Positions 16,924 to 27,475 of a DNA stretch of 64,000 nt are shown one piece after another. Both the position numbers and the translations under genes were made by a program. Every line of letters begins with the position of its first letter. Position 1 is the stretch's first letter. Under the pieces are notes generated by a model, which had not been told where the DNA came from, made no database searches, and saw nothing but the letters and a program-made list of their open reading frames with translations. Origin of the DNA: CAVTJL01 sp963752325 (GTDB lineage: Bacteria; Pseudomonadota; Alphaproteobacteria; Geminicoccales; Geminicoccaceae); the NCBI GenBank assembly GCA_963752325.1, contig CAVVXU010000022.1:124001-188000 (forward strand), written 5' to 3'.

Positions 16924-18389
16924 ATGGCCATCATCCTGGGCTTCCTCGCGCTCGCCGGCGGAGCGCGCGCCGAGGCGGCCTCGTCATCCTCTCGGGCGTC
17001 GCCGCTTGCCGATCTCGATGCCCTGATCGCGCAGCATCGTCTTGCAGGCGCACGGATCGGCATCCTGCTGGTCGACGCCCGCTCCGGTGTCGTGCTGGCC
17101 TCCCGATCGCCCGACGAGCCGCTGCCCCCCGCATCGACCGCCAAGCTCCTGATGGCCGAGGCGGCGCTCGAGGTGCTGGGGCCGGACCATCGCTTCTCGA
17201 CCGAGCTTCTCGTGACGGGCCCGGTCCATGCCGGCGTGCTGGAAGGCGATGTCGTGCTGCGTGGCGGCGGCGATCCCGACCTCCAGGTCACCGACCTTCT
17301 CGGGCTGGCCGGCAGGCTCGCCGAGGCGGGCGTCCATCGCATCACCGGTCGGCTCATCGTCGACGACGGTGCGCTGCCACGTCTCGCCTCCGTCAACGCC
17401 GCCGAGTTCCCGATCGACGATCCCTACAATGCCGGCATCGGCGCGCTGGGCGTGGGCTTCGACCGCGTGAAGCTGCGCTGGCGGAGGGGCCCCGGCAACG
17501 GGGCGGTCGAGGCCTGGACCATCCCACCACTAGCCGAGGCGAAAGTCGTCGCCGCAACACCCGGCGCTCTGCCCCGTGGAACCCTGGTCGGCTCGCGGAC
17601 CGACTCCGCGGGGATACGATCTGGCTCCTCAACCGCGGTCGCGCCGCCTCGGGCTCTGTCGACCTTCCGGTGCACGATGCCGCCCTCGAGGCCGGCTCCC
17701 TTTTCAGAGCGCTTGCCGCCCGCCTCGGCGTGGTGCTGCCCGAGCCCGTTCGCGGCGTCCCGGCGGGCGCCCCTCGTCCCGTTGCCGCCCACGAAAGTCG
17801 GCGGCTCGTGGACCTCGTCACCGCCACGCTTCGCTACAGCAACAACCAGATGGCCGAGCTCATCGGCCTCGCGACGAGCAAGGAGCTCGCCGGCCACAGC
17901 CTTGGCCTCGGCGAGTCGGCCAGCGCGGTGCTGCGCCATCTCCAAGGAGAGATACCGGCGCTCCGGTCGCCGCCGCCTGTGCTGCCGAACCATTCCGGGC
18001 TCGCCGCGTCCGCCCGGCTCACCCCGAGGCAGCTCGTGGCCCTTCTGGTCCATGGATTCGCCGACCGTGCAAGCGTCCCGGGGCTCCCGGCGCTTCTTCC
18101 GACCGGCGGCTTCGAGGGCACGCTCGAGCGCCGCTTCGACGGGCCAGCTCAGGTGCTCGACGTCTGGGCCAAGACCGGCACGCTCGATGGTGCGAGCACG
18201 CTCGCCGGCTACCTGCTCGAGCCCGAGCGGCCACCACGCGCCTTCGCGATCATGGCGGCCGCTCCCACCCGCTCGACGAGCGGCGAGACAGCGACGCCCT
18301 GGGTGCTGCGGGCACGGGCGCTCGAGGACGACATCGTCGCCGGCTGGCTGGATGCCGCCCCCGACGTCCCTACTCGGGGATCGCGTTGA
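16924..18389 (+). CDS. dacB: D-alanyl-D-alanine carboxypeptidase/endopeptidase PBP4 (one frameshift)
   Basis: Periplasmic class-C penicillin-binding protein of about 488 residues that trims peptidoglycan peptides. It has a signal peptide from the ATG at 16924 (IILGFLALAGGARAEA), the SxxK box in ASTAK (Ser about residue 71), the SxN box in RYSNNQM, and the KTG box in WAKTGTLDG. The frame breaks at about 17607-17612 in GCGGGGAT: adding one G joins GSRTDSAG to DTIWLLNRG. The upstream frame otherwise stays open across the next gene by chance. Its last 20 bases overlap the convergent binding-protein gene. No clear ribosome site precedes 16924, so the start is tentative. Confidence 0.87.
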
Positions 18390-19212
18390 GCAGGTAGAGG
18401 GCCTGCATCACATCCGTGATCTTGGCGCCTGGGAAGGACGCCTTGAAGAGGTCCTCGCCGCCGCCTGTCCGGTAGAAACGGGCGAGCGCCGCGTCGACCG
18501 CGAGACGGAACGCATCGTCACCCTTGGGCAGCGCCAGCGCATAGGGCTCGAGGCTCAGCGTGACGGTCGCAAGCTTCAGCTCGTCGTGATGCTTGCTGTT
18601 CAGATAGAGGTAGACGAGAATCGCCCGGTCGGCGAAGTAGGCCGAGATCTCGTTGGCCTCGAGCTTCCCGAGCCCTTCCTGGTGGCTGGCCACCTTGACG
18701 ACCTCGGCGGTGATGCCGGAGCGCTTCAGCTCCGCCTCGAGCTCGACCTCCGTCGTCGTGCCGGCCAGCACGCCGACCTTCTTGCCGTCGAGCTCCTTGA
18801 AGGTCGAGGGTCCGTTGGCGCGGTAGAGAAGCGTTGCCCCGGTGATGAAGGTCTGCAGCGAGAAACCCACCTTCTCCATGCGCCCGAGCGTCATGGTCGT
18901 CGCCTCGCAGAGAAGGTCGACCTTGTGGTCGGCGACGGCGTCGAAGCGGTTGCTGGCGTTGACCTCGACATAGTCGACCTTGATCTGGTCGAGCCCCAGC
19001 TGGTCCTTGATGCCCTTCGCCACCTCGCGGCACAGGTTCACCGAGTAGCCGGACGGCTCTTCCAAGCTGTCCTTGAAGGAGAACGGTAGCGCGTCGGCAC
19101 GGTAGCCGATGCGGATCGTCTTCGTGGACTTGATGTCGTCAAGTGTCGCCGCCTGCGCGCCACAGGCAAAGGCCAGAATGAGCGCCATCGCGCCCGCTGC
19201 CAGTTTCGCCAC
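18370..19212 (-). CDS. Amino-acid ABC transporter substrate-binding protein (family 3)
   Basis: 280-residue periplasmic protein with a signal peptide (ALILAFACGAQAAT). Family-3 features: IRIGYRADALPFSF near residue 34, GYSVNLCREVAKGIK near 54, DLLCEATTMT, GKKVGVLAGTT, a hinge near YALALPKGDD and a C-terminal YLLNAIPE. In GltI-like proteins these regions bind the alpha-amino and carboxyl groups of Glu/Asp or other amino acids. No permease or ATPase gene is adjacent, so it must use components encoded elsewhere. It is convergent with dacB, overlapping by 20 bases. Confidence 0.9.
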   Translation of the reverse strand: MAKLAAGAMALILAFACGAQAATLDDIKSTKTIRIGYRADALPFSFKDSLEEPSGYSVNLCREVAKGIKDQLGLDQIKVDYVEVNASNRFDAVADHKVDLLCEATTMTLGRMEKVGFSLQTFITGATLLYRANGPSTFKELDGKKVGVLAGTTTEVELEAELKRSGITAEVVKVASHQEGLGKLEANEISAYFADRAILVYLYLNSKHHDELKLATVTLSLEPYALALPKGDDAFRLAVDAALARFYRTGGGEDLFKASFPGAKITDVMQALYLLNAIPE

Positions 19213-19306
19213 CGGTCTCTCCCAGCTCTCGCGCGACTTCCTTGTCGCGCGCCGGCACGTTAGACGAACGGGCGCCGCGCGACGAGACGCGAAGGTGGAA
19301 GATCCT

Positions 19307-19732
19307 TCAGGACCTCAGCATCGTCTCTCGGTCTGGGCCATCGTCGTCGTGGCGCGGCAGCGTGTCGGCCGTCTCGAGCCAGGAGATCCGGCTCATCCGC
19401 CAGATGTGGTAGTGCGGAACGACCCGCTCCGGCTCATCGAGCGAGGCCAGCGTCACATCGACCAGCAACGGAGCATCCTGGTGAACGAACAGGAGCTGGG
19501 TCCCGCAGGCCTCGCAGAACTTCCGCTCGCCCTTGGCCGACGAGCGAAAGACACGCGGCTCGCCGCGCAGAACATGGAGGCAGTCCCAACGCCAAGTGCC
19601 CCAGGCCACCACCGGTGCTCCCGAGGAGCGCTGGCAAAGACGGCAATGGCAAAACCCCGCGTCGATGGGGTCTCCTTCGAGCTCGTAGGCGATGGCACCG
19701 CAGAGGCAGGCTCCGGACAGGCGCTCGCTCAT
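19307..19732 (-). CDS. GFA-domain zinc protein (Gfa-like)
   Basis: 141 residues matching the GFA/CENP-V fold. Zinc-binding cysteines are visible in GACLCGAIAYE, FCHCRLCQRSSGA and KFCEACGTQL; VVAWGTW and LASLDEPE are also characteristic. Family members were first linked to glutathione-dependent formaldehyde activation, but most have no proven activity. Its ATG overlaps the xth stop (ATGA at 19729-19732), so it is translationally coupled to exonuclease III. No formaldehyde pathway genes are near. Confidence 0.87.
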   Translation of the reverse strand: MSERLSGACLCGAIAYELEGDPIDAGFCHCRLCQRSSGAPVVAWGTWRWDCLHVLRGEPRVFRSSAKGERKFCEACGTQLLFVHQDAPLLVDVTLASLDEPERVVPHYHIWRMSRISWLETADTLPRHDDDGPDRETMLRS

Positions 19733-20505
19733 CCCTCCAGCTCCACCAGAACAGGCGTGTGGTCCGAGGCTTTCGGCTGGCCGCGAGGCACCTTGTCGAT
19801 GCGGCAGTCCACGAGCCTGTCGACGGCCTGCGGCGACAGAAGGAAGTGGTCGATCCGGATGCCGTTGTCGGCCTGCCAGGCACCGCCCTGATAGTCCCAA
19901 AAGGTGTAGGCGCCCGTCTCGCCCGGATGCTTCACCCGGAAGGCCTCGTGCAGCCCCAGGTTCAAAAGCGACCGGAACGCGCGGCGCGTCTCGGGCTGGA
20001 ACAGCGCGTCGCCCGTCCAGGCGGCCGGATCCCGACAGTCCACAGGCTCCGGGATGACATTGTAGTCGCCCCCGAGGACGAGGGCCGTCTCGGTCTCGAG
20101 CAGCCTTCGGGCGTGGGCCCGCAGCCGCTCCATCCAGGCGAGCTTGTAGGGAAATTTCTCCGTGCCGACGGGATTGCCGTTCGGCAGGTAGATCGACGCC
20201 ACCCTGAGGCCGCCGACCGTGGCCTCGAGATAGCGCGCCTGCGCGTCCTCGTCGTCGCCCGGCAGCCCGCGGCGCACATCCTCGATCGGCTCCTTGGCGA
20301 GAATGGCGACACCGTTGTAGCTCTTCTGCCCGTGCACCTCCGCCCGATAGCCGGCCGCCATGATCTCGAGCCGCGGGAAGGCCTCGTCGACGCACTTGGT
20401 CTCCTGAAGCAGAACGATGTCGGGAGACGCCTCGCCGAGCCACGTCAGCAGATTGGGCAGGCGCGCGTTGATGGAGTTGACGTTCCAGGTGGCGACGGTC
20501 GGCAT
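19729..20505 (-). CDS. xth: Exodeoxyribonuclease III (AP endonuclease)
   Basis: 258-residue Mg-dependent AP endonuclease/3'-5' exonuclease of base-excision repair. It has ATWNVNSINARL at the N-terminus, LLQETKC (metal-binding Glu), ASIYLPNGNP, LGGDYNVIPE, the YTFWDYQGGAW region, NGIRIDHFLL and the terminal SDHTPV with catalytic Asp-His. Length is typical. The ATG at 20505 follows a GGAGAAG ribosome site. It sits 20 bases after pccA on the same strand and is coupled to the GFA gene. Confidence 0.95.
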   Translation of the reverse strand: MPTVATWNVNSINARLPNLLTWLGEASPDIVLLQETKCVDEAFPRLEIMAAGYRAEVHGQKSYNGVAILAKEPIEDVRRGLPGDDEDAQARYLEATVGGLRVASIYLPNGNPVGTEKFPYKLAWMERLRAHARRLLETETALVLGGDYNVIPEPVDCRDPAAWTGDALFQPETRRAFRSLLNLGLHEAFRVKHPGETGAYTFWDYQGGAWQADNGIRIDHFLLSPQAVDRLVDCRIDKVPRGQPKASDHTPVLVELEG

Positions 20506-20525
20506 GCCTTCTCCTCGAGCCGGCT

Positions 20526-22514
<1,989 letters not shown>

Positions 22515-22681
22515 TCCCCATGCCCCGACGCGGCGGCTAAGGCATCCTCGTTAGCATCGGGCCTCGCCCACGAACAGCGTCGCCGGGTGCTGGGGGATCG
22601 AGGAAGCGGAAGGAACGACCCGGTGGGCGCTGCAGCCGGCGAGAGAGACGATCGCGTCCCGCACGCCGGGAAGCCACGGCG

Positions 22682-22885
22682 TCATGCCGGGACAACCTGC
22701 CTGATCAGCGGCGTGACGGTCGCGTCCGGGTGGGCCGCCAGAACCTGGGCGATCCTCCTTCTGTCGACCAGGATGTAGCAGACACCGGGCGCCACGATCC
22801 GGACCGGACCCACGGGCTGGGCTCGATCTCCCAAGGGCGGCCTGCCGATGTCGCGGGCCTCGCGGCGCCGCGCATATACCTGCAT
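22682..22885 (-). CDS. Small uncharacterised protein (67 residues)
   Basis: The ATG at 22885 follows AGGAGAGG at good spacing. The product begins MQVYARRREARDIGRP, contains the hydrophobic VRIVAPGVCYILVD, and ends LIRQVVPA. No family is recognised. The clear ribosome site and protein-like composition favour a real gene; the absence of an independent homologue I can name limits confidence. It lies upstream of pccA on the same strand, about 167 bases away. Confidence 0.45.
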   Translation of the reverse strand: MQVYARRREARDIGRPPLGDRAQPVGPVRIVAPGVCYILVDRRRIAQVLAAHPDATVTPLIRQVVPA

Positions 22886-23440
22886 CGCGAATCCTCTCCT
22901 CTTTCCGACATTGGCCCGGGCAGCTTGCCTCACCGGCGGCTCGGCGGCTGTGCGTCGCGTCACACCTTCAACCGCAAGCTGATCTCGCCGACATGATCGA
23001 GAGCGACACTCATCTCGTTGCACCGGGAAATTCCGCGCCTTCGCGCAACGCGTGAGCCGGCGACCCGTTCCGCGTGCCGTGTCTCCCCTTTCTGCCGAAG
23101 CGTCTGCTCATGCCGGGACGGACGCAGAACGATGCGAAACGTTCCGCGGCCCCGTATGGACCTCGCCTCTGCGGCGACCGACCCTTCGGCTCCGGCCCCG
23201 GCGCGCATCGGTCTCGAGGAAGGAAAGGCCGCGGGCCGGACAAGCGCCCGGGTCCTGTATCTACGCGCCATTGCGCGCGGCGGATGCGCGTGATCTCGCG
23301 GTGATGGCGGGGCTCGGCGCCCCTGCCGCTCGCAAGGTGCCCGACAGGCGGAGGCGGCGCGGCCGACCCACCCGGGTCAACATGCCGCGGCCTTCGGCGC
23401 TCGATCAGCGACGGGGGTGGTCGATGGAGAGCCGGTGAGG
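22886..23440. other. Gene-free stretch
   Basis: About 550 bases with no open frame that has a ribosome site and a protein-like composition. Open frames on the plus strand around 23018-23438 are rich in Arg/Pro/Ala, as expected of non-coding high-GC DNA. Nothing else recognisable is seen. Confidence 0.5.
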
Positions 23441-23485
23441 AAAAAAGGCGCGCCCGCCTACCGGGACCGACCGGCTCCGCGGGCG
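23441..23485 (-). terminator. Factor-independent terminator after the 45-residue protein gene
   Basis: Read on the minus strand, CGCCCGC (23485-23479) pairs with GCGGGCG (23457-23451) and is followed by CGCC and six T residues (23446-23441). It lies about 40 bases after the stop of the small basic protein. Confidence 0.6.
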
Positions 23486-23510
23486 GCCGGCTACCGGGAG
23501 CGAGCGGCTC
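23458..23510. repeat. Two near-identical 20-bp direct repeats
   Basis: CTACCGGGACCGACCGGCTC (23458-23477) and CTACCGGGAGCGAGCGGCTC (23491-23510) match at 18 of 20 positions with a 33-bp period. They lie inside the 3' region of the small protein gene, overlapping the terminator loop. Confidence 0.6.
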
Positions 23511-23525
23511 TCCGGCGTCCCTGCT

Positions 23526-23663
23526 CTACTTCTTGGCCGACGGGTCGCCCGGCTTGGCCTTCGCCATGGTGCTCGCAACCGTGGACGCCCCAGCGGCAAG
23601 CTTCTTCTTCTCAGCCTTCGGCTTCTTGGCCTCGCGATTGCTTCGCTTCTGACTCTTCGCCAC
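23526..23663 (-). CDS. Small lysine-rich protein (45 residues)
   Basis: Starts at a GTG (23663) preceded by GGAGAA: MAKSQKRSNREAKKPKAEKK, then LAAGASTVASTMAKAKPG and a PSAKK end. Short basic proteins starting with AKSQ(K/Q)RSNRE are widespread, uncharacterised alphaproteobacterial proteins; I recognise the pattern but not a function. The charge suggests nucleic-acid or ribosome binding. It has its own terminator at 23441-23485, supporting a separate transcript. Confidence 0.72.
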   Translation of the reverse strand: MAKSQKRSNREAKKPKAEKKKLAAGASTVASTMAKAKPGDPSAKK

Positions 23664-23756
23664 AGCCGTTCTCCTACCAGACCGCATTGGCGCGGCTGCC
23701 GATGATAGGCCAGGGACCGATGTGCCGGCAATGAGCCGGTGGTCGTGCTCGGACGG

Positions 23757-24395
23757 TCAGCCGGGCGGGAACGCCTTCCTGACGTCGGCCACCTGCTCCG
23801 GCGTGAGGGTGCGTATCCTGCGCCCATGGAGGAGCAGATAGAGCCTGGCGGTCTCCTCGAGCTCCTCGGTGGCGTAGGCCGCGGCCTCGAGCGAGGTGCC
23901 GGCGACCACGGGTCCATGGTTCGCCAGCAGCACGGCATGATGCCGGTCGGCCAGCGCCTCGACGGCCGGGCCCAGCGCCGGGTCGCCCGGCCGATAGTAC
24001 GGAACGAGCGGCAGCCGGCCGACCCGCATCACAAAGTAGGCCGTGATCGGCGGAATCACGTCGGCCGGATCGACATCCTCGAGAACGCTGACGGCGACCG
24101 AGTGGGTCGAGTGGAGATGAACCACGGCCGCCGCGGTCTGGCGGCGGCGATACATGCCGAGGTGAAGAAACGTCTCCTTGGTCGGCTTGTCGCCGCCGAC
24201 ATGACGTCCCTCGCGGTCGAGCTTGCTGAGCCGCGCCGGGTCGAGGTCGCCCATCGCGACGTTGGTGGGCGTCATGAGCCAGCCATCCTCGAGCCGCGCG
24301 CTGATGTTGCCCGAGCTGCCGAAGGTGAGGCCGCGCTGGAAGATCGAGCGGCCGATGCGGCAGATCTGCTCCCGGGTCCGGCTCTCCTCGCTCAT
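23757..24395 (-). CDS. otnC: 3-oxo-tetronate 4-phosphate decarboxylase (class II aldolase family)
   Basis: 212-residue zinc enzyme of the aldolase II/adducin family. Metal ligands appear in HLHSTHSVAVS (near 91-97) and LLANHGPVVAG near 155; the phosphate-binding GSSGNIS motif is near residue 27 and MTPTNV near 41. Its start overlaps the otnK stop (ATGA, 24392-24395). The kinase-decarboxylase pair defines the 4-carbon acid-sugar route: OtnK phosphorylates 3-oxo-tetronate and OtnC removes CO2 to give dihydroxyacetone phosphate. The pairing makes OtnC much more likely than fuculose-phosphate aldolase. Confidence 0.9.
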   Translation of the reverse strand: MSEESRTREQICRIGRSIFQRGLTFGSSGNISARLEDGWLMTPTNVAMGDLDPARLSKLDREGRHVGGDKPTKETFLHLGMYRRRQTAAAVVHLHSTHSVAVSVLEDVDPADVIPPITAYFVMRVGRLPLVPYYRPGDPALGPAVEALADRHHAVLLANHGPVVAGTSLEAAAYATEELEETARLYLLLHGRRIRTLTPEQVADVRKAFPPG

Positions 24396-25657
24396 GGCAT
24401 GGCCCTCAGCGCCTTCATGAAGAAATCGGGTGCGCCGAAATTGCCCGACTTCAGCGCGAGAGCAAAAGGCTCGGGCCCGATGCTCACCGTCGCCGGCACG
24501 CCCGGGTCGATCTGGGCACCGATCTGAAGCCCTTTCACGCCCAGCGCCTGCACGACCGCCCCCGAGGTCTCGCCGCCGGCAACGACGAGGCGACGCACGC
24601 CGGCGTCCGCGAGACCCTTGGCGATCGCCGCCATCGCCTCCTCGACGAGCTGGCCCGCCCGCTCGCGCCCCAGCTTCTCCTGAGCGGCCTTGACCTCCTC
24701 GGGCGGCGCGCTGGCGTAGATCAGCACCGGCCCATCGCCGAGCCGCTCCTTGGCCCAGGCGAGCGCTTCCTCGGCGGTGCCCGGCTCACCCAGCCGCCCG
24801 GGCTCGAGCTTGAGCGCCGGGCGCTCCTTCGCCATGCGCTCGATCTGCCCCAGCGTCGCCACCGAGCAGGACCCGGCCAGCACCGCCTCCAGGCCCGCGA
24901 CGGCCGGCAGCGAGGCCGCCTCTCCGGTGGCGGACAGCAGCCCGCGGCGGCGAAAGTTCTCCGGCAGCCCCATGGCGATTCCCGAGCCGCCGGTGACGAG
25001 CGGCAGGTCGGCAACCGCAGCACCCAGGTGAAAAAGATGCTCCTCGTCGATCGCATCGGTAACGACATGGCGCACGCCCTCGCTTCGCAGCGCTGCGAAG
25101 CGCTCGAGGATCGCCTCCGGCCCCTGCCGCACCGTCTCGTAGGCCACGAGCCCCACCTTGTGCGGCGTCTGCCGCCCCAGCACGCGAACGAGGCTCGCAT
25201 CGGTCATCGGCGTCAGTGGATGGTGGCGCATGTGGCTGTCCGAGAGCAGCACGTCGCCGACGAACAGGTGCCCCTTGTAGATCGTCCTGCCGGCCTCGGG
25301 GAACGCCGGGCAGGCGATGGTGAGGTCTCCCCCCAGCGCCTCGAGCAGCGCGTCGGCCACCGGCCCGATATTGCCCTCGTCCGTGCTGTCGAACGTCGAG
25401 CAGTATTTGAAGATGATCTGCCGGGCGCCGGCACGTCTCAGCCACTCCAGAGCAGCCAGCGACTGCCGGACTGCTTCCTTCGGCGGGCAGGTGCGCGACT
25501 TCAGCGCCACGGTCACCGCGTCGGCATCCGGGACCGGCAGGCCCGCGGCCGGCACGTCGATCAGCTGGACCGTGCGCATGCCCTGCCGGACCAGGGTGTT
25601 GCAGAGATCGGTGGCGCCGGTGAAATCATCGGCGACGGTGCCGAGCAGAATTCCCAT
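24392..25657 (-). CDS. otnK: 3-oxo-tetronate kinase (DUF1537/four-carbon acid sugar kinase)
   Basis: 421 residues. The N-terminal domain has VADDFTGATDLCNTLVRQGM (substrate site) and FKYCSTFDSTDEGNIG near 100; the C-terminal nucleotide domain has VAGGETSGAVVQALGV near 385 and IGAQIDPGVP. It phosphorylates 3-oxo-tetronates derived from threonate, erythronate or related sugar acids. The ATG at 25657 gives the usual MGILLGTVADDFTG beginning. The OtnI isomerase and dedicated dehydrogenase genes are not adjacent; a 2-hydroxy-3-oxopropionate reductase-like gene lies at 43.3 kb. Confidence 0.93.
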   Translation of the reverse strand: MGILLGTVADDFTGATDLCNTLVRQGMRTVQLIDVPAAGLPVPDADAVTVALKSRTCPPKEAVRQSLAALEWLRRAGARQIIFKYCSTFDSTDEGNIGPVADALLEALGGDLTIACPAFPEAGRTIYKGHLFVGDVLLSDSHMRHHPLTPMTDASLVRVLGRQTPHKVGLVAYETVRQGPEAILERFAALRSEGVRHVVTDAIDEEHLFHLGAAVADLPLVTGGSGIAMGLPENFRRRGLLSATGEAASLPAVAGLEAVLAGSCSVATLGQIERMAKERPALKLEPGRLGEPGTAEEALAWAKERLGDGPVLIYASAPPEEVKAAQEKLGRERAGQLVEEAMAAIAKGLADAGVRRLVVAGGETSGAVVQALGVKGLQIGAQIDPGVPATVSIGPEPFALALKSGNFGAPDFFMKALRAMP

Positions 25658-25762
25658 GGGATCGGATCTCCGATGGCCAGCCCTGTTGCGGGCACCTCTA
25701 GACGAAGAGCATCCGGGGCGCACGCCGCTTGAACGGCATACGGCCATCCCCATCTCAGAATG

Positions 25763-25854
25763 GTCGGAGACTCCAGCAGTTCCGACAGGCCTTTGGAAGG
25801 CGCGTCCATGACGGAGCGCCATTGCTTCTATCGCTTCATGCGGAGGATAGTATG
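25763..25854 (+). promoter_or_regulatory. ROSE-like RNA thermometer in the hsp20 leader
   Basis: Upstream of hsp20 four consecutive stems can form: GTCGGA/TCCGAC (25763-25786), GCCTT/AAGGC (25789-25801), GGCGC/GCGCC (25799-25820, sharing bases with the second), and a weak helix in which TTGCTTCTATCGC (25822-25834) faces GCGGAGGATAG (25840-25850) and hides the ribosome site GGAGG. A TTGCT motif opposite the Shine-Dalgarno, with imperfect pairing, is typical of ROSE elements before alphaproteobacterial small heat-shock genes. Inference from sequence and position. Confidence 0.55.
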
Positions 25855-26298
25855 ACCAGCTTTCGTCTCGTTCCCTTCAATCGTGCCGCCCACGACATCG
25901 ACAGTCTGATGAATGCCTTCGTCAGCGACGCGGGTTTCGGCGTCCCCGGCCCGAGCTATGACATCGTGAGGCAGGGCGAGAACAGCTACGAGGTCGCTCT
26001 CGCGGTGCCGGGCTTCGTCGAGGAGCAGCTCGAGATCACCGTCGAGAACGGCACCCTGCTCGTGCGCGGCAAGCCCACCCAGAATGGCGAGGAGGCCCGC
26101 TATCTCCACCGCGGCATCGTCCGCGCCGGCTTCGAGCGCCGCTTCGCGCTGGCCGAGCATGTGCAGGTCAAGGGCGCCAGGCTCGAGCACGGCATTCTGC
26201 ATGTCGAGCTCGCGCGCGAGGTACCCGAGGCCCTGAAGCCGCGGACGATCGCGATCGGCGGCGGTGGCCCGGCCAAGCTGGAGGCCAAGGCCGCTTGA
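25852..26298 (+). CDS. Small heat-shock protein Hsp20 (IbpA-like)
   Basis: 148-residue holdase with an alpha-crystallin domain. PSYDIVRQGENSYEVALAVPG is near residues 33-53, the ITVENGTLLVRGK strand follows, and LHRGIV.AGFERRFALAEHV and GILHVELAREVPEALKPR close the domain, the last with the usual C-terminal I/V-x-I-like anchor (RTIAI). The ATG at 25852 follows GGAGG. It is co-oriented with the DnaJ-class gene, separated by a strong terminator, and its leader folds like a heat sensor. Confidence 0.93.
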   Translation: MTSFRLVPFNRAAHDIDSLMNAFVSDAGFGVPGPSYDIVRQGENSYEVALAVPGFVEEQLEITVENGTLLVRGKPTQNGEEARYLHRGIVRAGFERRFALAEHVQVKGARLEHGILHVELAREVPEALKPRTIAIGGGGPAKLEAKAA

Positions 26299-26339
26299 CG
26301 CAGAGCCTCATTCGGGCTCGGTTCGCCAGGATTGGTGTC

Positions 26340-26374
26340 GGTGCGGGCGCCTCCAGCGCCCGCACCATCATTTT
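26340..26374 (+). terminator. Factor-independent terminator after hsp20
   Basis: GGTGCGGGCGC (26340-26350) and GCGCCCGCACC (26356-26366) pair perfectly across 11 bp around the loop CTCCA, followed by ATCATTTT. It ends the hsp20 transcript ten bases before the DnaJ-class gene begins. Confidence 0.85.
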
Positions 26375-26383
26375 GACCGAGGC

Positions 26384-27310
26384 ATGAGCAAGTCGCTTTA
26401 CGATATCCTGGGGGTCGCGCGTAGCGCGAGCGAGGCCGAGATCACCAAGGCCTACCGCAAGCTCGCCAAAGGCTGCCATCCGGACCTTCACCCCGGAGAC
26501 AAGAAGGCCGAGGAGCGGTTCAAGCAGCTCTCCTCCGCCTACGACGTGCTGGGCGACAAGGACAAGCGTGCCCGCTACGACCGTGGTGAGCTGGACGAGC
26601 AGGGCCGCGAGCGGGGCTTTGATCCCGGCGCCCATTGGCAGCAGGGTCGCGGCCGGCCGCAGGGCGGGGCCCGCTTCGAGCAGGGCTTCTCCACGGGCCG
26701 GGGCGGTGCCACCTTCGGCTTCGACGAGATTCTGAACGATCTCTTCAAGATGGGTGGCAAGGGCGGAGGAAGGGCCGGAGGTGCCGGCTCGGCCGCGGGC
26801 GCGGACGTGCGCCTCGCTCTGTCGCTCGACTTTCTCGATGCGGCGCGGGGCGGCAGCAAGCGCATCAGCCTGCCGAGCGGCTCCACCATCGACGTCACGA
26901 TCCCGCCCGGCATCGAGAGCGGCGCCGTGCTGAGGCTGCGGGGCAAGGGCCAGCGGGGGCCCGGCGGCGCCGGCGATGCGCTGGTCGAGGTGACCGTCCT
27001 GCCGCACGCGCGGTTCAGCCGGAAAGGCGCCGATATCCAGGTGGACCAGCCGGTCCCTCTCGCCACCGCGGTGCTGGGCGGCAAGGTCCGGGTACCCACC
27101 ATCGACGGCGAGGTCAGTCTCTCGATCCCCAAGGGCTCGAGCTCGGGACGGACCCTCCGCCTCAAAGGCAAAGGCACTCGCGACGGCAAGACGGGCGCGG
27201 TCGGCGACCAGCTGGTCCGTCTCCTGGTCGAGCTGCCCGATCCCAGCGATGTGGAGCTGGTGCAGGCGCTCGAGAGCTGGGCCAAGAGCCGCAGTCCCGC
27301 AGCCGCCTGA
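26384..27310 (+). CDS. DnaJ-class co-chaperone (CbpA-like)
   Basis: 308 residues. A J-domain occupies 1-70 with the HPD tripeptide in GCHPDLHPGD and the YRKLAK helix. A Gly/Phe-rich segment follows (about 85-140), then two C-terminal substrate-binding beta domains (GKRISLPSGSTIDVTIPPGI-type sequence near 160, LRLRGKG repeated near 190 and 265). No zinc-finger CxxCxGxG repeats exist, which separates it from DnaJ and makes it CbpA-type. It stimulates DnaK ATPase. It sits downstream of hsp20, forming a stress locus. Confidence 0.9.
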   Translation: MSKSLYDILGVARSASEAEITKAYRKLAKGCHPDLHPGDKKAEERFKQLSSAYDVLGDKDKRARYDRGELDEQGRERGFDPGAHWQQGRGRPQGGARFEQGFSTGRGGATFGFDEILNDLFKMGGKGGGRAGGAGSAAGADVRLALSLDFLDAARGGSKRISLPSGSTIDVTIPPGIESGAVLRLRGKGQRGPGGAGDALVEVTVLPHARFSRKGADIQVDQPVPLATAVLGGKVRVPTIDGEVSLSIPKGSSSGRTLRLKGKGTRDGKTGAVGDQLVRLLVELPDPSDVELVQALESWAKSRSPAAA

Positions 27311-27439
27311 GCCTGTCTGCTGCGCGCTAAGGCCGATCGAGTCTCCGCCCGCGGGAAGATCAAGCGCACCGGATGCATGATAGGAGAGCCCGGCGAACGG
27401 CAGCCGCGCGATTCATGTCCCAGGCACCCCAAAGATCGC

Positions 27440-27475
27440 TTGACAATAGGATAATAAGCCGTTAATCGTCCCTTT
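27440..27475 (+). promoter_or_regulatory. Candidate promoter/leader before the gene at 27476
   Basis: An AT-rich stretch in GC-rich surroundings: TTGACA (27440-27445), then TTAATC or GTTAAT 15-16 bases later, ending in CGTCCCTTT directly before the ATG, so the mRNA may be nearly leaderless. GTTAATCGTCCCTT is repeated at 616-629. Confidence 0.4.
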
